Shown here in pieces: positions 1 through 8,921 of a stretch of DNA of 64,000 nt. Both the position numbers and the translations under genes were made by a program. The DNA is taken from contig JALHMS010000004.1 in the NCBI GenBank assembly GCA_022843925.1, forward strand, positions 111,086 through 175,085, written 5' to 3'. Every line of letters begins with the position of its first letter. Position 1 is the first letter of the stretch. The DNA is from Burkholderiales bacterium (GTDB lineage Bacteria; Pseudomonadota; Gammaproteobacteria; Burkholderiales; Ga0077523). The notes beneath the pieces were generated by a model. The model saw only the letters and a program-made list of their open reading frames with translations. It did not search any database and had not been told where the DNA came from.

Positions 1-1668
1 GGCTACAAGCTGGGCTGCAAGCGTCCGTTCTTCCACACGCTCGTGGCCGCGCTGTCCCGCGCGATGGGCGAGGCGTATCCCGAACTGGTCGCGGCGCAGG
101 CGAAGGTCGAGCAGGTGCTCAAGCAGGAGGAGGAGCGCTTCGCCGAGACCCTCGAGCACGGCATGGCCGTCCTGGAAGGTGCGATGCAGAAGGAGGACCG
201 CATGCTCGACGGGTCCACCGTGTTCAAGCTGTACGACACCTTCGGATTTCCGCTCGACCTCACGGCCGACATCGCCCGCGAGCGCGGCTTCACCGTCGAT
301 TTCGCCGGTTTCGAGGCCGAGATGGAGCAGCAGCGCAGTCGTGCCCGTGCCGCCTCCCGCTTTCAGGTGCAGACGGGCGTCGAGTACACCGGCCAGCCTA
401 CCGAGTTCCGCGGGTACGAGACCCTGGAGGACGATGCCGAGGTGCTCGCGCTGTATCGCGACGGCAGTTCCGTCACGCAGGTCGAGGCGGGCGAGAGCGC
501 CGTGGTGGTGCTCGACCGGACACCGTTCTACGCCGAGTCCGGCGGCCAGGCGGGCGATGCCGGCGAACTCGTGGCGGGGTCCGGCACCTTCACCGTGGCC
601 GACACCCTGAAGATCCAGGCCACCGTCTTCGGACACCACGGCAAGATGGCCACCGGGCGCCTGTCCGTGGGGGACACCGTCACCGCACGGGTCGACGGCA
701 CGCGGCGCCATCGCGCCGCATTCAACCACTCCGCCACCCATCTGATGCACGCGGCGCTCCGCAAGGTGCTGGGCCCGCACGTCACCCAGAAGGGTTCCCT
801 GGTCGATGCGCACCACACGCGTTTCGACTTCAGCCATTCGCAGCCCGTCACCCCCGACGAACTGGCGCACGTCGAGGATCTCGTGAATCGCGAGATCCGC
901 CGCAACGTGCCCGTCGAGGCGCGGGTCATGAAGTACGACGAGGCGTTGAAGGCCGGCGCCATGGCACTCTTCGGCGAGAAGTACGGCGACGAGGTGCGCG
1001 TCATCGGCATGGGCGACTTCTCGACCGAACTCTGCGGCGGCACCCACGTGAAGCGCAGCGGCGACATCGGATTCTTCAAGATCGTCGGGGAGACGGGTGT
1101 CGCTGCCGGCATCCGCCGCATCGAGGCCGTCACGGCCGACGGAGCCCTCGCCCATGCCCGCAACCAGGAACGCCAGCTCGCCGAGATCGCCGGCATGCTG
1201 CGCGCCCCGGCCCAGGAGATCGGCGCGAAGCTCGCGCAGACGCTCGACACGGTGAAGTCGCTCGAGAAGGAACTGGCCCGCCTGAAGGGCAAGCTCGCCT
1301 CCTCGCAAGGCGACGATCTCGCCGGATCGGCCAGCGACGTGAAGGGCATCAAGGTCCTCGCCGCGAAGGTGGAGGGGGCGGACGCCAAGGCCCTGCGCGA
1401 GACCATCGACAAGCTTCGCGACAAGCTCGGGTCGTCGGTCGTGGTGCTGGGCAGTGCGGAGGGCGCCGACAAGCTCACGCTGATCGCGGGCGTGTCGAAG
1501 GACCTCACCGGCAAGGTGAAGGCCGGAGAGCTGGTCGGCTTCGTGGCGGGGCAGGTGGGCGGCAAGGGTGGCGGCAAACCCGATCTCGCGCAGGGCGGCG
1601 GTACCAACGTCGCCGGTCTCGATGCGGCGCTCGCTTCGGTCGTGGGCTGGGTCGACGCCAAGATTTGA
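1..1668 (+). CDS. alaS: Alanine--tRNA ligase, C-terminal part (cut by window edge)
   Basis: Attaches alanine to tRNA-Ala and hydrolyses mischarged Ser/Gly-tRNA. The frame is open from the first base, so only the last 555 residues are present; the ATP-binding catalytic core is outside the window. The editing domain is complete: the zinc motif [10 protein letters not shown] lies near 727-756 and the partner CGGTH near 1033-1047. After it come a coiled-coil stretch and the glycine-rich C-Ala/DHHA1 domain with [12 protein letters not shown] near 1570-1605. The match to the bacterial AlaRS C-terminal half is co-linear with no frameshift. A separate exported-protein gene follows after 89 bp. Confidence 0.97.
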   Translation, partial: GYKLGCKRPFFHTLVAALSRAMGEAYPELVAAQAKVEQVLKQEEERFAETLEHGMAVLEGAMQKEDRMLDGSTVFKLYDTFGFPLDLTADIARERGFTVDFAGFEAEMEQQRSRARAASRFQVQTGVEYTGQPTEFRGYETLEDDAEVLALYRDGSSVTQVEAGESAVVVLDRTPFYAESGGQAGDAGELVAGSGTFTVADTLKIQATVFGHHGKMATGRLSVGDTVTARVDGTRRHRAAFNHSATHLMHAALRKVLGPHVTQKGSLVDAHHTRFDFSHSQPVTPDELAHVEDLVNREIRRNVPVEARVMKYDEALKAGAMALFGEKYGDEVRVIGMGDFSTELCGGTHVKRSGDIGFFKIVGETGVAAGIRRIEAVTADGALAHARNQERQLAEIAGMLRAPAQEIGAKLAQTLDTVKSLEKELARLKGKLASSQGDDLAGSASDVKGIKVLAAKVEGADAKALRETIDKLRDKLGSSVVVLGSAEGADKLTLIAGVSKDLTGKVKAGELVGFVAGQVGGKGGGKPDLAQGGGTNVAGLDAALASVVGWVDAKI

Positions 1669-1757
1669 ACCGGTCGGCCCCTGGGCACCGGAGCCCCGGG
1701 GGCCGGCTCCATCATCGGCGTGCCGGAGACCGGTCGCCGGGACACGAGGAGAAGGCG

Positions 1758-2291
1758 ATGCAACGCACGACGATGTGGCTGGCCGGGATGGTGATGGCGG
1801 CGATGCCGGCCCTGGGCTTCGCGCAGGCGAAGGAAGTGACGACGACGCAGTCGATCCGCATCAAGGGGTCCGCCGAGGAAGTCTGGACCTACGTGGGCGA
1901 TTTCGGCGGGCTCGCGAAGTGGTTCCCGTCGGCGGAATCGAGCCGGCTCGTGCTGAAGTCGCGGAGCGAGGAAGGCGCGATCCGCGAACTGCTGCGCCGG
2001 AACGGGACGCGCGTCACGGAGAAGCTCACCGAGTACGATCCGACCAACATGCGGATCACGTACACGTATGCCGACGGCGCGGTGATGGCGAGCGACTATT
2101 TCGCGACGATCCAGGTGACGGATGTCGGCAACGGCGAGACGGAGGTCGTGTGGAGCGGCCGCTTCACGCGGCTCGCCTACTGGCAGGATCCGCCCCCCGC
2201 CGGTCAGGACGACGATTCCCTGCGGACGTTCTTCACCAACGCCTACAAGGCCGGTCTGGGTGCGCTGAAGGCGGCGGTCGAAGCGCCCTGA
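1758..2291 (+). CDS. Exported SRPBCC (START-like) family protein
   Basis: A 177-residue protein. ATG at 1758 is chosen because GAGGAGAAGG lies just upstream and it gives a clean signal peptide (hydrophobic residues 7-20, likely cut after GFAQA). The mature part looks like the polyketide-cyclase/START-like SRPBCC fold: an opening strand, a helix with EEVWTYVGDFGGLAKW, then alternating strands. Such folds bind hydrophobic ligands. No catalytic function can be assigned. It follows alaS in the same direction but is probably expressed separately. Confidence 0.8.
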   Translation: MQRTTMWLAGMVMAAMPALGFAQAKEVTTTQSIRIKGSAEEVWTYVGDFGGLAKWFPSAESSRLVLKSRSEEGAIRELLRRNGTRVTEKLTEYDPTNMRITYTYADGAVMASDYFATIQVTDVGNGETEVVWSGRFTRLAYWQDPPPAGQDDDSLRTFFTNAYKAGLGALKAAVEAP

Positions 2292-2325
2292 TCCTCGGTC
2301 CGTTCGCGGGTGCGGTGCCCCTTGG

Positions 2326-3564
2326 TCAGGGCGCCGCGTCGGCGATGCTGTTGGCCCACTCGATCGCACCCACGTAGGCCTCGCCGACCCGCATGGCATT
2401 CAGCCCATCGATGCGTTCGATCTGCCGTTCGATGCCAGGAACGTCCGACAACTCCACCTGCTCTGCGAGATCGAGAAGGTCACCGAGCCGGCCCTCGCGT
2501 CTCAGCACCGCGGCGCGCACCGGCTCCGGCACGGCGAGCGAGGCGAGGATCTCCTCGATGGGACGCCCGAGCAGGGCGCCCACCAGCGACAGGATGCCCG
2601 CCAGGAACGCGTCGTCCGACTGCCGGGTGCTGCCCGTGGCGGACGACATGAGTTCCATGAGCTTGCCGCGGGTGGCGGCCAGCATCAGGAGCGGTGTCGG
2701 GAACTGGGCGCCGGGTGCGGCGGCCGTCGCGAACATAAGCAGCTGCAGCCACCGCTGGAGCTGACGCCGACCCAGGACGGCGATCGCCTCCTTCAGCGAA
2801 TGGATGCGTGCCTTGGCGCCCGTCGACACCGAATTCACCAGTCGGAGCAGATTGATCGTGAGGTCGGGGTTCTGCTTGAATATCTTCTCGATCTCGGTGG
2901 TATCCGCATCGGAGACCACGAGGCCGACCAGCTGCATGATCGCGGACTCCGTGTGGGACAACCGCTTGCCCTCGAGCACGGTGGGCTTCGCGAAGTAGTA
3001 GCCCTGGAAGAGCTCGTAGCCCAGCGCCAGGCAGAGGTCCACCTGCTCGCGGGTGTCCACCTTTTCCGCCAGCAGGCGGACCGGCCAGCGCCGGAGTCGC
3101 GCGGTGGTCTCGGCAAGCTCCGCCTCGCTGTGCCCGGGGATCTCGACCTTCACCACATCGATGAGATCCAGGATCCCCGCGTAGCGCTCCGTGTCGCCCG
3201 CGAAGTCGTCGAGCGCCAGACGAAAGCCCGCGGCGCGCAGCTCGCGCAGCCGTGCGACCAGCGCGTCGTTGATCTCCACGGTCTCCAGCACCTCGAGCAC
3301 CACCCGCTCCTTCGGCAGCAGCTCGATGACCTCGCTCATCAGGAGGGATGCCGACAGATTGATGTACCCCGTGAAGTGCCCGAGCACGGCCTCGACACCC
3401 AGTTCGGAGAAGGCGTGGTTGATGACCGTGGCCGTGGCCAGCAGGTCGTCGTCGATGTGTGCACCGTTCGCCTGGCTGGACCGGAAGAGCAGCTCGAAGG
3501 CGACGAGGTTGCCCTGACGGTCCAGGATGGGCTGGCGTCCGAGGAACAGGTTGTTCGCGTCCAC
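2326..3564 (-). CDS. EAL-HDOD signalling protein, EAL site degenerate
   Basis: 412 residues from GTG at 3564, which lies 8 bp after the stop of the upstream mutase gene; no good ribosome-binding site is visible. The N-terminal half is EAL-like, but the signature is FELLFR instead of EALLR and the later DDF motif reads DDFAGD, so c-di-GMP hydrolysis is unlikely. The C-terminal half is an HDOD domain (MQLVGLVVSDADTTEIEKI onwards, then NLLRLVNS). This is the YuxH/CdgJ-like architecture, whose members act as signalling adaptors affecting motility or surface behaviour. Start is uncertain by a few codons. Confidence 0.85.
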   Translation of the reverse strand: MDANNLFLGRQPILDRQGNLVAFELLFRSSQANGAHIDDDLLATATVINHAFSELGVEAVLGHFTGYINLSASLLMSEVIELLPKERVVLEVLETVEINDALVARLRELRAAGFRLALDDFAGDTERYAGILDLIDVVKVEIPGHSEAELAETTARLRRWPVRLLAEKVDTREQVDLCLALGYELFQGYYFAKPTVLEGKRLSHTESAIMQLVGLVVSDADTTEIEKIFKQNPDLTINLLRLVNSVSTGAKARIHSLKEAIAVLGRRQLQRWLQLLMFATAAAPGAQFPTPLLMLAATRGKLMELMSSATGSTRQSDDAFLAGILSLVGALLGRPIEEILASLAVPEPVRAAVLRREGRLGDLLDLAEQVELSDVPGIERQIERIDGLNAMRVGEAYVGAIEWANSIADAAP

Positions 3565-3572
3565 GACGCCGT

Positions 3573-4946
3573 TCAGAAGGGAAGGGTCACGTGCGGTGCG
3601 ACAGCGAGGATGGCGCGGCGGAAGGCTTCCTGGATACGGGCGAGCGCCGCGGCGTTGTCTCCCTCGAATCTGAGCACCACCACGGGCGTGGTGTTGGAGG
3701 ACCGCGCGAGACCGAAGCCGTCCGGATATTCCGCGCGCACGCCGTCGATGGTCAGGATGTCGGTGGCGCCTTCGAACCGCGCCTCCCGCTGCAGCTTGTC
3801 TATGAGCGCGAAGTTCTCGCCTTCGGCGAGCTTGATCTGCAGCTCCGGCGTGTTCACGGAATCGGGCAGGGATTCGAGCGGGACGCTGACGTCCGCCACC
3901 CGCGAGAGGATCTCCAGCAGGCGTGCCCCCGCATACACGCCATCGTCGAAGCCGTACCAGCGTTCCTTGAAGAAGACGTGGCCGCTCATCTCGCCCGCGA
4001 GCGGCGAACCGGTCTCGCGGAGCTTCGCCTTGATGAGCGAGTGCCCGGTCTTCCACATGAGCGGACGACCGCCGCGCTCGCGGATCCAGGGGAACAGCGC
4101 CCGCGTGCACTTCACGTCGAAAATGATCTCGGCGCCGGGATTGCGGGTGAGGACGTCCTCGGCGAACAGCATGAGTTGCCGATCGGGATAGATGATGCGG
4201 CCGCGCTTCGTCACGACCCCGAGCCGGTCGCCGTCGCCGTCGAAGGCGAAGCCCAGCTCGCCGCCCTCCCGCAGTGCCTCGATGAGATCCTCGAGATTCT
4301 CGGGCTGGGACGGGTCGGGATGGTGATTCGGGAACGTGCCGTCCACATCGCAGAACAGTTCGGTGACGCGGCAACCGAGACGGCGGTACAGCTCCGGGGC
4401 GAAGCCGCCGGCGACGCCGTTGCCGGCGTCCACGACGAGGTCGATCGGACGCGAGAGCTTCACGTCGCCGACGACGCGGGCGATGTAGGCCTCGGCGACA
4501 TCTGCGCTCGTGTAGCCGCCGTTCCCCGTCGTGAAGTCGTTCTTCTCGATCCGCCGGCGAAGGTCCTGGATGGCCTCGCCTGCGATCGCCTCATCGGCCA
4601 TGACCATCTTCAGCCCGTTGTACTCGGGCGGGTTGTGGCTGCCGGTGACCATGATCCCGGACCGCGTGCCGAGATGGTGGGCGGCGAAATAGAGCATGGG
4701 CGTGGTGACGAGACCGACGTCGACCACGTCGCAGCCCGCTGCCCGGAGCCCTGTGGCGAGCGCGTCGGCCAGCATCGGCCCCGACAGCCGGCCGTCGCGG
4801 CCGACAGCCACGCGCGGGGTGCCACGGGCCAGCGCCTCGCTGCCGAAGGCCCGACCGATGGCTTCCACTGCGGCGGGTGTGAGGGCGGTCTCGACGATGC
4901 CGCGGATGTCGTAGGCCTTGAAGATTTCGGGAGCGATGGAAGGCAT
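3573..4946 (-). CDS. algC: Phosphomannomutase/phosphoglucomutase
   Basis: 457 residues, the normal length for the AlgC/ManB group of alpha-D-phosphohexomutases. It interconverts hexose 6-phosphate and 1-phosphate for surface polysaccharide, LPS and nucleotide-sugar synthesis. The phosphoserine loop TGSHNP has Ser103; the metal loop DGDGDR is at 236-241; the sugar loop GEMSGH is at 318-323; the phosphate-binding loop is near residue 425. ATG at 4946 starts the domain (KAYDIRG) directly. A roughly 200 bp leader precedes it, with a GATAAT-like -10 near 4975. The gene runs into the EAL-HDOD gene, probably as one transcript. The symbol follows the family; a manB-like name is equally possible. Confidence 0.92.
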   Translation of the reverse strand: MPSIAPEIFKAYDIRGIVETALTPAAVEAIGRAFGSEALARGTPRVAVGRDGRLSGPMLADALATGLRAAGCDVVDVGLVTTPMLYFAAHHLGTRSGIMVTGSHNPPEYNGLKMVMADEAIAGEAIQDLRRRIEKNDFTTGNGGYTSADVAEAYIARVVGDVKLSRPIDLVVDAGNGVAGGFAPELYRRLGCRVTELFCDVDGTFPNHHPDPSQPENLEDLIEALREGGELGFAFDGDGDRLGVVTKRGRIIYPDRQLMLFAEDVLTRNPGAEIIFDVKCTRALFPWIRERGGRPLMWKTGHSLIKAKLRETGSPLAGEMSGHVFFKERWYGFDDGVYAGARLLEILSRVADVSVPLESLPDSVNTPELQIKLAEGENFALIDKLQREARFEGATDILTIDGVRAEYPDGFGLARSSNTTPVVVLRFEGDNAAALARIQEAFRRAILAVAPHVTLPF

Positions 4947-5155
4947 GGTCCTGGGAGGATGAAGTGAATCGGTGGATTATCGCCGCCTGTCCTGAGGCAT
5001 TCCAGCTTCGCGGCCGACTGTGGATGCAATTCAGTTGCCGGATTCGCGCGGCAGGTGGTCGATCGTGCGCCGCCGGTGCAGCCTTCGACACGCGGCGCGC
5101 TGACTTGAAGTGATTCGCGGAACGCCTGCACATCGCCCAGGGGCGGAACGTGCCG

Positions 5156-6121
5156 TCATGGTCGATCAGATCGCACGGAATCGGTGAAGAAGCGGCACAG
5201 GCGCACGGGAAGCCAGCGCAGGTTCCCCGGAAACGGACCGCTCACGAACCCCACGTGGCCACCCGAGCGCGGCTGCTCCAGCGTGACGAACGGCGAGCTC
5301 GCGGTCGGATCCGGGAGATGGCGTGCCGGCAGGAACGGGTCGTTCCGCGCATTGAGGACGAGGGTCGGGACCTGGATGCGGGGGAGGTCGGGCAGGCTGC
5401 TCGCGCGCGTCCAGTAGTCGGTCACGTCGCGATACCCATGGAGCGGGGCCGTGAAGGCGTCGTCGAACTCCTCGAAATCGCGGGCGCCGGCCACGCGGGC
5501 CCGATCGGCGAGGCCCGGGAATCGTTCGATCTGCGCCAGGGCCTTCGGACGCAGGGTGCGCAGGAACTCGGCGGTGTAGACCCGGTTGAAGCCCCGTCCG
5601 AGCACCGTGCCCGCGGCCATGAGGTCGAGCGGCGCGCTCACCGCGGCGGCGGCGGCCACCTGAAAACGAGCCGCGGAACCCTCGCGCGCGAGCCACTTGA
5701 GCAGGGCGTTGCCCCCGAGGGAGACACCGGCCGCGAAGACCGCCCGGCCGGCGATCCCGCGGAACCGTTCCAGGATCCAGCCGATCTCCTCGGCGTCCCC
5801 GGAGTGATAGGCGCGGGGCGCGAGGTTGGGGGTTCCGCCGCAGCCGCGGAAGTGGGGCACGGCACCCCGCCAGCCGAGGCTCGCGACCTGCGACATCATC
5901 GCGGCGGCGTAGGGACTCCCGGAATTGCCCTCCAGTCCGTGAAACATGACGACGAACGGTGCGTCTTCCGGGCCGTCGACACGGTCGACGTCGATGCGGT
6001 CACCGTCCGGTGTGTTCCAGTGTTCCCGCCGGTAGCGGGGCGGGCGCGGCCGCAGCACCAGCGCCGGGTAGACCGTCTGAAGATGACGTCCGGGCAGCCA
6101 CCAGGGGGCTCGGTACGACAC
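5156..6121 (-). CDS. YheT-family alpha/beta hydrolase
   Basis: 321 residues. The family consists of predicted esterases/carboxylesterases of unsettled physiological substrate. Seen: the typical N-terminal WWLPGRHLQT, the HGLEGNSGS oxyanion region near 61-69, the nucleophile elbow GVSLGG with Ser134, an acid residue in NARNDPFLP and the catalytic His in GGHVGFV near the C-terminus. The same segment has a conserved histidine pocket (YHSGD). It is downstream of the NTF2-like gene on the same strand with a 14 bp gap, so it is probably the last gene of the ilvE-waaF transcript. Confidence 0.9.
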   Translation of the reverse strand: MSYRAPWWLPGRHLQTVYPALVLRPRPPRYRREHWNTPDGDRIDVDRVDGPEDAPFVVMFHGLEGNSGSPYAAAMMSQVASLGWRGAVPHFRGCGGTPNLAPRAYHSGDAEEIGWILERFRGIAGRAVFAAGVSLGGNALLKWLAREGSAARFQVAAAAAVSAPLDLMAAGTVLGRGFNRVYTAEFLRTLRPKALAQIERFPGLADRARVAGARDFEEFDDAFTAPLHGYRDVTDYWTRASSLPDLPRIQVPTLVLNARNDPFLPARHLPDPTASSPFVTLEQPRSGGHVGFVSGPFPGNLRWLPVRLCRFFTDSVRSDRP

Positions 6122-6135
6122 GGCGGAGCGGGGCC

Positions 6136-6570
6136 TCAGTGGAGGGTCGGGGCCGGAGTGTCGACCGATTCGGACGCCAGGTCGCCACCGGGATTGCTAC
6201 CGTGATGCATCCACATCCGCCAGCCAGCCGCGGTCCGGACGAAGACGTTCGTGACGCACACCCGGGCCGTCATGCGTGCGGCACCGGCCACGGAGATCTC
6301 TTCCATCACGCTGTGCACGCGGACGTCCGGCCGGTCGAGGACGATGCCTTCGGTCCGTCGGAAGGTGAGCTTCGCCCCACCGCCGAAGATCCGGCGCCAG
6401 GACTCCCGCACGTCGGCGGGCCCCACGAGCCGGTCGCTGCCGGGGTGGATGCACACGATGTCGTCGGCGTCGGCCCAGGTGGCCATCAGGGCCTCGAGAT
6501 CGGCCTGCTCGAAGGCGCGGTAGAAGGCGTCCTCCGCGTCCGCGGGAGTGTTGAATTCCGGTGCGCTCAC
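6136..6570 (-). CDS. NTF2-like (SnoaL/DUF4440-type) protein
   Basis: 144 residues. The GTG start at 6570 shares GTGA with the stop of the heptosyltransferase gene, so translation is probably coupled. The single domain is of the NTF2-like superfamily: the AEDAFYRAFEQADLEAL helix, a DDIVCIHPG strand, a long amphipathic helix (RESWRRIF) and the C-terminal GWRMWMHHGS strand. This subgroup (SgcJ/calcium-calmodulin kinase II association type) has varied or unknown roles. Its fixed place behind the waaF-like gene may reflect operon inheritance rather than an LPS function. Confidence 0.82.
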   Translation of the reverse strand: MSAPEFNTPADAEDAFYRAFEQADLEALMATWADADDIVCIHPGSDRLVGPADVRESWRRIFGGGAKLTFRRTEGIVLDRPDVRVHSVMEEISVAGAARMTARVCVTNVFVRTAAGWRMWMHHGSNPGGDLASESVDTPAPTLH

Positions 6571-7574
6571 AGAGCGCCCCCCACGGCAGCCAGCGTTTCG
6601 GCGAGAACGGACTCCACGGACAGATCCTCCATGCAGGCGAAGTGACCCAATGGACACTCGCGGCGGAAACAGGGACTGCAGGGTACCGGATGGCGCACGA
6701 TGCGGGCCACGTCGGAGAGCGGCGGCGTGTAGTCGGGCGAACTCGATCCGAACAGGGCCACCACCGGGACGCCGACCGCGGCGGCCACGTGCATGAGCCC
6801 GGAATCGTTGCTGACCACCACCGAGGCGCACGCGAGGAGGTCGGTGGCCTCTCCGAGATCCGTGCGTCCCGCGACGGATTCGCAGGCGCCGTCCGAGGCG
6901 ACCCGGATGGCCTCGGCCACCGGGGCGTCCTTCGCCGACCCGAGCAGCCACACGGCGAAACCGCGGTCCGCGAGACGGCGTGCGAGGGATGCGAAGTGCC
7001 GGACCGGCCAGCGCTTGGCGGGGCCGTACTCCGCGCCCGGGCAGAGGCAGGCCACCGCCTTGTCGAGCGCGAGACCGAGGCGGTCCGCCAGCACCGCCCG
7101 GGCGCCAGCCGCACTCTGCAGGTGCGGTCTCGGCGTCACGCCGGGGCCCTCGCCCAGCAGCAGGAAGCGGTCGACAAGTCGCGGGACAGCGGCGGGATCG
7201 AACGACCGGATGTCGTTCAGCAGCCCTCGGCGCTGTTCACCGAGGAAGCCGGTCCGCCGGGGAATGCCCGCGAACCAGGGTATGAGTGCCGACTTGAGCG
7301 AGTTCGGGAGCACCACCGCCTGCCGATAGCCGCGGGATCGCAGGCTGCGGGCGGTGCCCCAACGCTTGCCGAGGGCAAGCTCACCGTGGGCGAACGGGCT
7401 GTCGATCGCCTCCGCCACCCCGGGCATGCGGCGGACGATCGGGAGAACCCAGCCCGGCGCGAAGACATCCACGGCGGCACCGGCCACACTCGCTTGCAGT
7501 CGTTCGATCAGCGGTTGCGCCATCACCATGTCGCCGACCCAGCTCGGGCCCACCACCAGGATCCGGTCGGTCAC
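6567..7574 (-). CDS. waaF: ADP-heptose--LPS heptosyltransferase II
   Basis: 335 residues, a GT9-family glycosyltransferase that adds L,D-heptose to the inner core of lipopolysaccharide on the cytoplasmic face of the inner membrane. GTG at 7574 is chosen since it opens with ILVVGPSWVGDMVM, the family N-terminus. Other family marks: PNSLKSALIPWFAGI, CPGAEYGPAKRWP (the donor-site segment) and NDSGLMHVAAAVGVPVVALFGSS. The RBS is weak. The gene sits between the small zinc-finger gene (24 bp upstream) and the NTF2-like gene (4 bp overlap). No other LPS-core genes are in the window. Confidence 0.93.
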   Translation of the reverse strand: MTDRILVVGPSWVGDMVMAQPLIERLQASVAGAAVDVFAPGWVLPIVRRMPGVAEAIDSPFAHGELALGKRWGTARSLRSRGYRQAVVLPNSLKSALIPWFAGIPRRTGFLGEQRRGLLNDIRSFDPAAVPRLVDRFLLLGEGPGVTPRPHLQSAAGARAVLADRLGLALDKAVACLCPGAEYGPAKRWPVRHFASLARRLADRGFAVWLLGSAKDAPVAEAIRVASDGACESVAGRTDLGEATDLLACASVVVSNDSGLMHVAAAVGVPVVALFGSSSPDYTPPLSDVARIVRHPVPCSPCFRRECPLGHFACMEDLSVESVLAETLAAVGGAL

Positions 7575-7597
7575 GATCCGGTCCGCAGGCAGATGCG

Positions 7598-7801
7598 TCA
7601 GTGGCCCTTCGGTGCCGGGCCCGTCAGCGTGTAGTGCGTCCCGCAGTAGGGGCAGAGCGCCTCGCCGGTGGTCTCGATCGGCAGGAAGACGCGCGGGTGG
7701 GAGTTCCAGAGCGCCATCGCGGGCGTGGGGCAATGCAGCGGCAGATCCGCGGCCACCACCTCCACGCGTCGCGATTTCGGGTCCGGCTTGCCGGGTTGCA
7801 T
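7598..7801 (-). CDS. CHCC-type zinc-finger protein
   Basis: 67 residues with one zinc-finger domain of the CHCC type also found in mitochondrial NDUFS6. The likely ligands are Cys24 (HCPTP), His35 (NSHPRVFL) and the C-terminal CPYC pair followed by GTHYTL. Its function in bacteria is unknown. The gene lies between ilvE (11 bp) and waaF on the same strand, an arrangement seen in many betaproteobacteria. Confidence 0.85.
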   Translation of the reverse strand: MQPGKPDPKSRRVEVVAADLPLHCPTPAMALWNSHPRVFLPIETTGEALCPYCGTHYTLTGPAPKGH

Positions 7802-7812
7802 GGGGAACCTCG

Positions 7813-8733
7813 TCAGACGAAGGAGAGCCAGGACAGGCGCTTCTCGTCCCGGGCGTTGACCACGTCGAAGAACATCGACTGGAGCTTGGCGGTGATCTCG
7901 CCGCGGGTGCCGCTGCCGATGGTGCGGTTGTCCAGTTCACGGATGGGGGTCACCTCGGCTGCCGTGCCGGTGAAGAACGCCTCGTCCGCGATATAGATGT
8001 CGTCCCGCGTCATGCGCTTGGACGTCACTTCCAGGCCGATATCGCGCGCCAGCTGGATCACGGTGTCGCGGGTGATCCCGATCAGGGCGGAGGTGAGTTC
8101 CGGTTCGTAGAGCCTGCCGTTCTTGATCACGAACAGGTTCTCGCCCGCGCCTTCCGCGACGTAGCCGTCCACATCGAGGAGGAGGGCCTCGTCGTAGCCG
8201 TCCTGGGTGGCTTCGAGGTTGGCGAGAATGGAGTTGGCGTAGGTGGCGGCGAACTTCGCGCGCGCCATGGTGACGTTGATGTGGTGCCGGGCGAACGAGG
8301 AGGTCTTCACCCGGATGCCTTTCTCGATGCCGTCGGCGCCGAGGTAGGCGCCCCAGGGCCACGCCGCGATCGCCACGTGCACCGTGGCCCCCCGGGGCGA
8401 GACCCCCATCTTCTCGGAACCGTAGAAGGCGATCGGCCGCACGTAGCAGGAGTCGAGCTTGTTGGCGCGCACCACTTCCCGACTGGCCTCCATGAGCGTC
8501 TGACGGTCATACGGCATCTTCATCATGTAGATGTGTGCCGAGTTGAACATCCGGTCGATGTGTTCCTCCAGGCGGAAGATCGCTGTGCCCTTGACCGTGT
8601 TGTAGGCCCGCAAGCCCTCGAAAACGGCGAGGCCGTAGTGGAGGGAGTGGGTCAGCACGTGGGTATTGGCGTCCCGCCAGGGCACGAGCTTGCCGTCGTA
8701 CCAGATGAACCCGTCGCGGTCGGCCATGGACAT
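7813..8733 (-). CDS. ilvE: Branched-chain amino acid aminotransferase
   Basis: 306 residues, a fold-type IV PLP enzyme that transaminates Leu, Ile and Val with 2-oxoglutarate. ATG at 8733 has AAAGGAGAG at ideal spacing. Family marks: DGKLVPWRDANTHVLTHSLHYG, VFEGLRAY, a KTSSFARHHIN segment near the PLP lysine, EGAGENLFV and GTAAEVTPIREL. It is the first gene of a leftward unit ilvE, zinc finger, waaF, NTF2-like and probably yheT. The 188 bp gap to the divergent cyclase gene must hold both promoters, but no convincing -35/-10 pair was picked. Confidence 0.96.
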   Translation of the reverse strand: MSMADRDGFIWYDGKLVPWRDANTHVLTHSLHYGLAVFEGLRAYNTVKGTAIFRLEEHIDRMFNSAHIYMMKMPYDRQTLMEASREVVRANKLDSCYVRPIAFYGSEKMGVSPRGATVHVAIAAWPWGAYLGADGIEKGIRVKTSSFARHHINVTMARAKFAATYANSILANLEATQDGYDEALLLDVDGYVAEGAGENLFVIKNGRLYEPELTSALIGITRDTVIQLARDIGLEVTSKRMTRDDIYIADEAFFTGTAAEVTPIRELDNRTIGSGTRGEITAKLQSMFFDVVNARDEKRLSWLSFV

Positions 8734-8921
8734 GCTGAATCTCTCCTTTGGTAAAGGCGGGATTGTAGCCGAAGACCCCTGGCCGGCCGCACGTACAGCG
8801 GGTGCGAAAGCTCGGCAGTACAGCGTCATCGCGGGCGTCGAAGTTGCTTGCCCGTCCGCGGATCCATCACCTACCCTCGGCCGGTGCCGAGTTTCCGGTA
8901 CCCATCGTCCCGCCCGCACGG

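Noticed and set aside
1669-1757. Terminator after alaS
   Set aside because: GC-rich partial repeats exist, but no continuous stem of more than about six pairs and no T tract.
528-2399. Long minus-strand open frame antisense to alaS and the SRPBCC gene
   Set aside because: Arg/Pro/Ser-rich translation with no family resemblance; it is the mirror of real codon usage in GC-rich DNA.
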